Origin: an uncultured Ruminococcus sp.
Lineage (GTDB): Bacteria; Bacillota; Clostridia; Oscillospirales; Acutalibacteraceae
Reading direction: 5' to 3'
DNA length: 9,250 nucleotides
Assembly (NCBI GenBank): GCA_902773065.1
Contig: CACYDD010000204.1
Location: 1 to 9,250, forward strand
Part shown: one piece after another, positions 1-6,004 of the stretch
Layout: every line of letters starts with the position of its first letter
Numbering within the stretch: the first letter of the stretch is position 1
The notes under the pieces: generated by a model
Told to the model about the DNA's origin: nothing
The model's database searches: none
Seen by the model: only the letters and a program-made list of their open reading frames with translations
Translations under genes and position numbers: made by a program

Positions 1-88
1 CCAGCCTACCATATACTGCTCATTGTCAATAGCTTTCGCGGCATAAACGCAAATTACTTACCCACACATTCTATGGATGCCTCAAAAT

Positions 89-127
89 ATGTTCGTGAAT
101 GACGATATATCATTCACGAACATTTTT
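89..127. terminator. Bidirectional Rho-independent terminator
   Basis: A perfect 14-bp inverted repeat (arms 89-102 and 110-123, loop of 7 bases) begins about 10 bases after the stop codon of the ABC transporter gene. On the plus strand it is followed by a T-rich run (123-127 and beyond). On the minus strand it is preceded by a run of A and followed by a weaker ATTTT tract. This A-stem-T layout is typical of terminators that work in both directions. It most likely ends transcription of the transporter gene. No convergent gene is visible in bases 1-88, so activity on the other strand is inferred only. Confidence 0.8.
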
Positions 128-133
128 GTTTCA

Positions 134-2869
134 TCAGTCTGTTCTGAGTGCTTTTACAGGGTCTTGCTTTGCTGCTTTCTTTGCAGGGATCAGTCCGCCG
201 ATAAGGGTAAGAACGATACTGAGTGCGATCAGGATCACTGCGCTGACAGGAGGCAGTGCTGCACTGACATCATTTGTTCCCGCAAGAGAATGGATCACTG
301 CATTTCCGGGGAGAAGGATCAGCAGGGTAAGTCCGATACCGATCAGTCCCGAACACAAGCCGATAATAAATGTTTCGGCATTGAATACCTGAGAAATATT
401 TTTCTTGGAAGCACCAATGGCACGAAGAATACCGATTTCCTTTGTTCTTTCCAGAACCGAAATATAGGTGATAATGCCGATCATGATGGAAGAAACGATC
501 AGTGATACTGTGACAAAGGCGATCAGCACATAGGAAATGACATTAACGATGGTTGTTACCGAAGACATCAGCAGTCCGACATAATCGGTATAGGTGATCT
601 TATCATTTTCCTCAGCCTTTTTGTTGTATTCTTCAATGCAGTTTGAAATATTATCCTTGTTTTCAAAACTGTCTGCATAGATCGCAATAGAAGAAGGGGC
701 ATCAAGGCTTACCACACCGAAAGCCACTAAATTATCTTCATAATCACCGGGAGAAATATAATTGTCATACATCGTCAGCAGAATCTTATCCTGAGCAGTT
801 TTCAGATACATATCCATCTGAGCAGCCAGTTGTTCTTCGTTCATTTTGGAAAGCTGTTCCGCTATCTGGGAATTCTGTGCAGAAGCTGCATTCATAAAGG
901 TTTTGATCATTTTTGCCTTTTCGCTGACACCCATTTCTTCAAAATATTTTCTGACATCAGCGATTTTTTCTTCATCATTTTTCGGGTCAAAGCTCATACC
1001 GTTGATGACATTTTTTGTATCGTCGGCCTTTTGTGCCTTTACAACATCACTGTTTTCGGCATAATCGATCAGATAATCGGTCAGTGCCTTTGTATAGCCA
1101 AGAGAAGTTGTGATCAGTCTGGTATCGTTCTCTTCCTTTGGTCTGATCACACCTGTAATTTTCAGCTTAATTGCCTTTTCCTTTACAAGCTCTGCAATTT
1201 CTTCATCATCTTCCGCCTTCACATAAAGACCGTTTTCGTTTTTGACATATCTGTCGCAGGCAGGGAGAACATAAATTTCTGTTTTGCAGAAATCCTCATA
1301 GCTCCATTTTTCAGTGTTGATTTCTACCTTTTCTCCGTTGCCGATTTTTTTCATGATATCTTTATAATCGTCAGAGGGGAGAAGTCCCATTTCATAGATG
1401 GTTGTAATAGCAACCTCGTTGTCCTTGTCAAGTACAAGAACGATTTCGTCATAGTTTTCGGGATATTTACCGTATACCACATCATAGTTTTCGGTAATGG
1501 CAGGACTTACGGATTGTTTTCCTGAACCGGGCAGCAGCTGTGATAGATTATTATTGTTCATTCTGGAAGACATCATGGACATACTGCTCATGCTGTTTGT
1601 TCCGCCCGACGAATTCATACCGAAAGAAGCAGCCATTTCTTCATTCAGACCGCTGCCGTCCATATTGACCAGCTTATTGTCAGTGTCAAAGCTGTAAGCA
1701 TCAAATTTTGTATCATAGCTGTAAACGATACCGTTTTCACCTACATAGTCATGAATTTCGCTTTTGGAATTATCGAGATATTTCTTGAATTTTGTCAGGT
1801 TGTTTTTGGTAATGCTGGAAGTAAAATCTGAAAAACTCTGAAGCTTTGTTCCGTCTGAATAAACAGCATCCTTTTTGTGGTCAACTTCTTTATCGCTTTC
1901 GCCCAAGGCTGTTTCCATCAGACTGCTCAGGTCAATGCTCTGTGCATCTATCGTGATCGGATAAGAAGCCATGGCATCACGCTGTATATCATTGATGTAG
2001 GTATTAACGCCGTTTGAGATGGAGAGGATCAGGGCAATTCCGATAATACCGATCGAGCCTGCAAAAGAGGTAAGAAGTGTTCGTCCCTTTTTGGTTCTGA
2101 GGTTATTGAAGCTGAGCGCAAGAGAAGTCAGAAACGACATGGAAGTTTTGCCTATTTTTTTATGCTCTGGTTCTTTTTCTTTTTCGTCAGGTTCAAGCGA
2201 ATTGCTGTCGGAGATAATTTTACCATCTTTGAGCTTTACGATTCGTGTCGCATATTCCTCGGCAAGCTCGGGATTATGTGTTACCATGATCACAAGTCTG
2301 TCTTTTGCGACTTCTTTCAGCATATCCATGACCTGAACGCTTGTTTCACTGTCAAGTGCACCTGTCGGCTCATCGGCAAGAAGAATATCGGGGTTGTTGA
2401 CAAGTGCTCTTGCGATCGCAACACGCTGCATCTGACCTCCTGAAAGCTGGTTAGGGCGTTTATGTATATGTTCTCCCAGACCAACCTTTTCAAGGGCTTC
2501 TTTGGCACGTTGTTTTCGTTCTGATTTTGAAATGCCCGAAATGGTCAGTGCAAGCTCCACATTAGAAAGGATATTCTGGTGCGGAATGAGGTTATAACTC
2601 TGAAACACAAAACCGATGGTATGGTTTCTGTAAGCGTCCCAGTCCCTGTCCTTGTATTTCTTGGTAGAAATACCGTTGATGATCAGGTCGCCGCTGTCAT
2701 AGCGGTCAAGACCGCCGACAATATTCAGCAGTGTTGTTTTACCTGAGCCGCTCGGACCGAGAATCGCAACAAATTCGTTGTCCCTGAAATTAAGGCTGAC
2801 ATCATCCAGTGCTGTCTGTGTCAGTTCGCCTGTAATATACTGTTTTTTAATCTGTTTGACCTGTAGCAT
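134..2869 (-). CDS. MacB-like ABC transporter, fused ATP-binding and FtsX-type permease protein
   Basis: Membrane ABC protein of 911 residues in which the ATPase precedes the permease, the MacB arrangement. The ATPase covers about residues 1-225: Walker A GPSGSGKTT at 38-46, Q-loop Gln90, signature LSGGQ at 142-146, Walker B with DEPTG up to 170, and H-loop His198. A charged cytoplasmic linker (about 222-245) leads to TM1 (about 264-287). A large extracytoplasmic domain (about 290-765) follows, then three C-terminal TM segments (about 768-804, 830-856, 874-895). The FtsX signatures ERTKEIGILRAIGAS (807-821) and the terminal PAKKAAKQDPVKALR are present. MacB-type proteins do not carry substrates through the bilayer; they couple ATP hydrolysis to conformational change outside the membrane, often for export or release of peptides, lipoproteins or antimicrobials. 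The substrate here is unknown, and no membrane-fusion partner or two-component system is next to it. The ATG is set by an AAGGAG ribosome site 7 bases upstream and a promoter close behind, so the gene is probably transcribed alone. Residues 418-441 form an odd Met/Ser/Asn-rich stretch. Confidence 0.93.
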   Translation of the reverse strand: MLQVKQIKKQYITGELTQTALDDVSLNFRDNEFVAILGPSGSGKTTLLNIVGGLDRYDSGDLIINGISTKKYKDRDWDAYRNHTIGFVFQSYNLIPHQNILSNVELALTISGISKSERKQRAKEALEKVGLGEHIHKRPNQLSGGQMQRVAIARALVNNPDILLADEPTGALDSETSVQVMDMLKEVAKDRLVIMVTHNPELAEEYATRIVKLKDGKIISDSNSLEPDEKEKEPEHKKIGKTSMSFLTSLALSFNNLRTKKGRTLLTSFAGSIGIIGIALILSISNGVNTYINDIQRDAMASYPITIDAQSIDLSSLMETALGESDKEVDHKKDAVYSDGTKLQSFSDFTSSITKNNLTKFKKYLDNSKSEIHDYVGENGIVYSYDTKFDAYSFDTDNKLVNMDGSGLNEEMAASFGMNSSGGTNSMSSMSMMSSRMNNNNLSQLLPGSGKQSVSPAITENYDVVYGKYPENYDEIVLVLDKDNEVAITTIYEMGLLPSDDYKDIMKKIGNGEKVEINTEKWSYEDFCKTEIYVLPACDRYVKNENGLYVKAEDDEEIAELVKEKAIKLKITGVIRPKEENDTRLITTSLGYTKALTDYLIDYAENSDVVKAQKADDTKNVINGMSFDPKNDEEKIADVRKYFEEMGVSEKAKMIKTFMNAASAQNSQIAEQLSKMNEEQLAAQMDMYLKTAQDKILLTMYDNYISPGDYEDNLVAFGVVSLDAPSSIAIYADSFENKDNISNCIEEYNKKAEENDKITYTDYVGLLMSSVTTIVNVISYVLIAFVTVSLIVSSIMIGIITYISVLERTKEIGILRAIGASKKNISQVFNAETFIIGLCSGLIGIGLTLLILLPGNAVIHSLAGTNDVSAALPPVSAVILIALSIVLTLIGGLIPAKKAAKQDPVKALRTD

Positions 2870-2876
2870 AGCTTTT

Positions 2877-2882
2877 CTCCTT
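2877..2882 (-). promoter_or_regulatory. Ribosome binding site of the ABC transporter gene
   Basis: AAGGAG on the minus strand, 7 bases before the ATG at 2869. This is a strong Firmicutes-style Shine-Dalgarno site and supports that start. Confidence 0.8.
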
Positions 2883-2911
2883 TTTTCCTTTTATCAATAC
2901 TGTACATAAGA

Positions 2912-2940
2912 AGTGTATACAATTTTATGTGATTTGTCAA
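2912..2940 (-). promoter_or_regulatory. Sigma-A-type promoter for the ABC transporter gene
   Basis: On the minus strand a perfect -35 box TTGACA (2935-2940) is followed, after exactly 17 bases, by a -10 box TACACT (2912-2917, 4 of 6 consensus bases). An alternative -10, TATACA, lies two bases closer. Transcription would begin near 2905 and give a leader of about 36 bases. The -35 box sits only a few bases from the hairpin-rich segment that starts at 2947, so that segment could influence this promoter. Confidence 0.65.
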
Positions 2941-2946
2941 TAATCA

Positions 2947-3083
2947 AATTTACCTCCGGCGAGCCGCCGGTCCCAATTCGCGTAGTCGCTACCCTTCGGT
3001 CGCTCTGAATAAAGAACGATTAGTTTATCGCCGCGTTTTCGAGTTGATACGCCAACTATAATTTTACACTCAGGCGGTAAATT
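2947..3083. repeat. Possible small palindromic element between genes
   Basis: This stretch is bounded by an 8-bp inverted repeat, AATTTACC at 2947-2954 and GGTAAATT at 3076-3083; the right copy reaches the first base of the Fic-HAD stop codon. Inside are a GC-rich hairpin CCGGCG-AGC-CGCCGG (2956-2970), direct repeats GTCGCT (2985-2990 and 2999-3004), a small hairpin CGAT-6-ATCG (3017-3030), and another, AGTTG-6-CAACT (3042-3057). The density of GC-rich palindromes contrasts with the AT-rich promoter beside it. It could be a REP- or MITE-like element, or simply a terminator and attenuator region. For minus-strand transcripts the CGAT hairpin is followed by a T-rich run and may act as a weak terminator for the upstream gene. 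Only one copy is in view, so repeat status is not proven. Confidence 0.35.
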
Positions 3084-4480
3084 CAATCATCAATTCTGAA
3101 ATATTTTATTACTTCCTTAAATTTATCCTGACAGGATAAACAAGTGTCTGTCAGATATCCGTTTTCTTTTCCCCAGTTGGCAATTCCTTTATAATAGTAA
3201 TATTTTACATCATCGGTAATGATAAACGGAACAATGTCATTGGCAAGACATTCTTTCAGCAAAATCAGTCTGCCGACCCTGCCGTTGCCGTCCTGAAACG
3301 GATGGATCCGCTCAAAACTGACATGAAAATCCAGAATTTCTTCAAAGGTATGCTGTTCTTTTGCGCAGTAAGCCGAAATCAGCTTTTCCATTTTGTCTGG
3401 TGTTTCTTCGGGAGAAGCAGGAATGATTGTTCCCACTTCATTTGGCAGTTTTTTATATTCTCCTACAGCAAACCATTCTTCACGGCTGTCAGAGGTATTA
3501 TTTTTGAGGAGCGCATGAAGCTGTTTGAGTAATTGATGGGTGATAGGCTTGTGAATATGATCTATAATATAGTCAATGCATTGAAAATGATTGATCGTTT
3601 CTGTAATATCATCTATATTAATGACTTTGTTTTCTATTCCGATGGTGTTTGTTTCAAAGATATATCGGGTCTCATCATGCGTCAGTTTGCTGCCTTCCAT
3701 ATGATTGGAATTATAGGTCATATCAATTTGTATTTTGTGATAAATACCGCTCGATTTTTTATGCTGTTTTTCATATTTCAAAACATCGATAAGTTTTCTT
3801 CGGGCAGCTTCGACTATCAGACAATTTTTGTCGATAAAATATTCTTTTACATCAATCAGCGACGGCAATATGCTGTTTGTCAGTTTACTGATTTCGTCTG
3901 TCGGTTGTACCAGATCAGGCACCATGATGACAAATGCTCCCGAGGCACTGGCAGCTTTGACTCCGTTAAAACTGTCTTCAATAATCATGCAGTCCTTTGC
4001 TGCAAATCCAAGAAGGTCGGCCGCATGAAGAAAAATATCGGGTTCGGGCTTGCTTTTTGTTACCATATCGCCGCCTACAATTACATCAAAATACTGTATC
4101 AGATCAGCCGCTGTCAGCTCGTTGTGTACCTTTTCGTATTTTGTAGAAGAAGCCAGTGCGACAGGAACATTTTTATTTTTGAGAAATACAAGCAGCTCCC
4201 TTGCACCTTTCTTGACAGGCAGAAGTCCTCCCTGTGCTTTTTCAGAGAACCGCCCTGTGGCATCAAGCCAGAATTCGTCAATCGAAACCTTTTCGCCGTA
4301 ACGCTTACTAAATATTGCCAGCGTTTTTTCGGTATTCCGTCCGATACATGAAAGGCAGGTCTCCTCCACATTTTCCATTCCGAATTTCTCTCCTGCCTCC
4401 ATACAGCATTGCAGGTACAGCCTTTCGGAGTCAAAAATCACGCCGTCCATATCAAAGATGACCGCTTTGAACCGATTCAT
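3083..4480 (-). CDS. HAD phosphatase-Fic domain fusion protein
   Basis: One continuous frame of 465 residues joins two enzymes. Residues 1 to about 215 are a HAD subfamily IA hydrolase (beta-phosphoglucomutase-like): nucleophile Asp10 and acid/base Asp12 in FDMDGVIFDSE, a helical cap, Ser111 in ALASST, Lys144 in KSKPEPD, and Glu168-Asp169 in IIEDSFNG. Residues about 220-465 are a Fic domain. It has the inhibitory-helix motif SNHMEG (258-263, pattern S/TxxxE), a SREEWFAVGEYKKLPNEVG segment (332-350), and a complete catalytic motif HPFQDGNGRVGR (393-404) with His393. Fic enzymes usually transfer AMP or another nucleotide-derived group to protein hydroxyls; HAD IA enzymes remove phosphates from small molecules. 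Both active sites look intact, so both may work. The target is unknown. The ATG at 4480 places the HAD core right at the N terminus; a TTG at 4558 with GGAGG before it would add 26 basic residues and cannot be excluded. The gene follows jetD by 191 bp with its own candidate promoter. Confidence 0.88.
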   Translation of the reverse strand: MNRFKAVIFDMDGVIFDSERLYLQCCMEAGEKFGMENVEETCLSCIGRNTEKTLAIFSKRYGEKVSIDEFWLDATGRFSEKAQGGLLPVKKGARELLVFLKNKNVPVALASSTKYEKVHNELTAADLIQYFDVIVGGDMVTKSKPEPDIFLHAADLLGFAAKDCMIIEDSFNGVKAASASGAFVIMVPDLVQPTDEISKLTNSILPSLIDVKEYFIDKNCLIVEAARRKLIDVLKYEKQHKKSSGIYHKIQIDMTYNSNHMEGSKLTHDETRYIFETNTIGIENKVINIDDITETINHFQCIDYIIDHIHKPITHQLLKQLHALLKNNTSDSREEWFAVGEYKKLPNEVGTIIPASPEETPDKMEKLISAYCAKEQHTFEEILDFHVSFERIHPFQDGNGRVGRLILLKECLANDIVPFIITDDVKYYYYKGIANWGKENGYLTDTCLSCQDKFKEVIKYFRIDD

Positions 4481-4514
4481 TTCCTTTCTTTCCTTTCCGT
4501 AAATCTTTATTGAT

Positions 4515-4543
4515 AGAATACCATATTTTTTCGAAAATGTATA
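4515..4543 (-). promoter_or_regulatory. Candidate promoter for the HAD-Fic gene
   Basis: On the minus strand TATACA (4538-4543) and TATTCT (4515-4520) are separated by 17 bases, each matching 4 of 6 consensus positions. The start point would be near 4508, giving a leader of about 28 bases to the ATG at 4480. That leader is very purine-rich, with an AAGGA about 10 bases before the ATG. A perfect TTGACA further up (4570-4575) lacks a good -10 at normal spacing. If this promoter is real, it argues against the longer TTG start at 4558. Confidence 0.4.
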
Positions 4544-4620
4544 TTCTTTTCTTTGCAAAGTGCCTCCGTTGTCAATTACGCTAAAACTTCATATAAACCC
4601 TAAGTTTCATGTCGCTGCGT

Positions 4621-4666
4621 AAAACCCCGGAATTATTTTTTTTCTTTATTTCCGAAAGGGAGAACA
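4621..4666 (-). terminator. Possible weak terminator after jetD
   Basis: Downstream of the jetD stop, the minus strand has CGGAA (near 4653) and TTCCG (near 4628) separated by an A-rich loop, with flanking C and G runs, followed by TTTTA. The stem is short and the loop long. It may end the Wadjet operon, but read-through into the HAD-Fic gene is equally possible. Confidence 0.25.
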
Positions 4667-4671
4667 CCAAT

Positions 4672-5991
4672 TTAATTGCTGCATAAGCAAGATATGATGG
4701 ATTTTTCAATATCTTTAATCATGTCGTCTATCAACAATTCCTGATAGGCGGCTTTTTTTGTTTTCATGATTTTCTCTGCCGTTTGTTTCAGTAGCTGACA
4801 CTGTAACTGCTCCATAATATGCAGCCGCCTGTCACTGATAGTATCGCTGCTTTTCTGGATACTTTCATAATCGGCAGGACTCATTCTCCACGGAATAACT
4901 TTTCCGGGCTCATACCTTGTGATCAGTCTGTCTGCGATCTGGAGTCCCTCGGGGTCAAAGTCGCCGGCATAATAGATAATACCGCCGTCTTTCACAAACA
5001 GATCCATCAGTTTCAGACCAACATTTTTGATCTGCCCGAAAGTGCAAAGCAGTCCGCAGCCGCTGTCGGCTGTGTAATTGGTAAGCACACTGAACACAGA
5101 GGGATTTTCAACCACATAGATAATGCCGTTATTACTTTTGATATGCCGTATGGTTCTCATATGAATATCGGATATCAGTACCGGTTCATTCAAGTCAGCA
5201 AATCCGGCAAAACCCGGATGTTCCTTTCCGTTTTCATCAAACAGCCTGATGCCGAATGCCGCCGCTGTGCCGGAAATACTGTTGGTTTCAATCGAAAAGA
5301 AATCGTATAATGCCTGCCGGTCGGAGGCGTTTTTGATATCGGCGGTATCGGCATAAAATGCGATTGCATTCAAAAGCAGTCTGCCGGCGGCTTTGTCTGC
5401 GTCAAAATAGTGCGAATCTCCTGTAATATCTGCCCCCAGAACAGCAAGCTGCACAGGTTCAAAATCACTTTCAAATCTGCTGTCAACTGCCCTGCATACA
5501 TTCACAAGCAGTTTTGCGGCAGAATCGGAATCCGCTTTATATTCATTATAAATGGCAACATATCCGCTGCTTTTTTTGCTGAAAATTTCTTTCACCCAAT
5601 CAGAGCAGGGGAGACCGATGAATTTTTCCTCAAGCTGATTTCTGAATCTTTCAAATTCATCCTGCCGCAGCTGATGATTTTCTGCCGTCGTAAATAGTGG
5701 TTTGTGATAATATTCTTCCAGCACAGATTTCAAAGTTGCTGACGGATACGGTGTGTTTTTCAGTGCTTTTTCAAATTCCGGCACTTGAAATGACAAATTC
5801 GGCGGTATATTGAATTTTTTCGGTGTAAGAAAGGAGTTGATCGCTTCACATTCTTCTGCTGTCGCATCCTTCAAGACAATTTTTCCCTTGTGTTCCCCAT
5901 AGGACTCATATTTTTTCAGAAGCTGCTCCATGATACGCATAAATCTTTTGTCTTTTCTGAAAATATCCGCAAGCTGTTTTGCCTCCGACAT
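4672..5991 (-). CDS. jetD: Wadjet protein JetD (TIGR02679/DUF2399-like Toprim nuclease)
   Basis: A 439-residue protein resembling the TIGR02679 family. The C-terminal DUF2399 region is a Toprim fold related to the topoisomerase VI/Spo11 type. The metal-binding acidic residues are visible: Glu295 in VVENPSVF and the DxD pair Asp344/Asp346 in YAGDFDPEGLQIADR (341-355), followed by the family's PWRMSPADY segment (367-375). An earlier motif, ITGDSHYFD (189-197), matches the family's conserved ITGDxHxLD. In studied Wadjet systems JetD is the nuclease that cleaves plasmid DNA trapped by the JetABC SMC motor. Position directly after jetC agrees with this. The start is the ATG at 5991, chosen because GAGGTG lies 5 bases before it; a TTG at 6012 would overlap jetC and lacks such a site. 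The N-terminal 180 residues are helical and charged, likely the DNA- or partner-binding part. All key residues are present, so the nuclease is probably active. Confidence 0.87.
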   Translation of the reverse strand: MSEAKQLADIFRKDKRFMRIMEQLLKKYESYGEHKGKIVLKDATAEECEAINSFLTPKKFNIPPNLSFQVPEFEKALKNTPYPSATLKSVLEEYYHKPLFTTAENHQLRQDEFERFRNQLEEKFIGLPCSDWVKEIFSKKSSGYVAIYNEYKADSDSAAKLLVNVCRAVDSRFESDFEPVQLAVLGADITGDSHYFDADKAAGRLLLNAIAFYADTADIKNASDRQALYDFFSIETNSISGTAAAFGIRLFDENGKEHPGFAGFADLNEPVLISDIHMRTIRHIKSNNGIIYVVENPSVFSVLTNYTADSGCGLLCTFGQIKNVGLKLMDLFVKDGGIIYYAGDFDPEGLQIADRLITRYEPGKVIPWRMSPADYESIQKSSDTISDRRLHIMEQLQCQLLKQTAEKIMKTKKAAYQELLIDDMIKDIEKSIISCLCSN

Positions 5992-6004
5992 CCGACCACC
6001 TCTA
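5992..6004 (-). promoter_or_regulatory. jetD ribosome binding site overlapping the jetC stop codon
   Basis: On the minus strand the jetC stop TAG runs straight into the Shine-Dalgarno sequence (TAGAGGTGGTC), with GAGGTG at 5997-6002 and the jetD ATG 5 bases later. Ribosomes finishing jetC would cover the jetD start site, which predicts coupled translation and matched amounts of motor and nuclease. It also fixes the jetD start at 5991. Confidence 0.75.

Noticed and set aside
24..29. TTGACA on the minus strand near the left edge
   Set aside because: No acceptable -10 box at 16-18 bases spacing is within the window, and the likely position falls at the window edge in GC-rich bases.
77..505. Plus-strand frames over the terminator and transporter 3' end
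   Set aside because: They begin in or beside the terminator hairpin and oppose the conserved FtsX permease segment, with Cys/Asp-rich random-looking translation.
830..1525. Plus-strand frame of 231 residues inside the transporter gene
   Set aside because: It is antisense to a clear ABC transporter gene, is rich in Phe, Ile and Cys, and shows no recognisable domain; a codon-bias shadow.
3533..4351. Plus-strand frame of 272 residues opposite the HAD-Fic gene
   Set aside because: The opposite strand encodes conserved HAD and Fic motifs throughout; this frame has an aromatic-rich, motif-free translation.
4584..4607. AAACTT/AAGTTT inverted repeat between jetD and the HAD-Fic gene
   Set aside because: Only six AT-rich pairs with a 12-base loop and no T run; expected by chance in AT-rich DNA.
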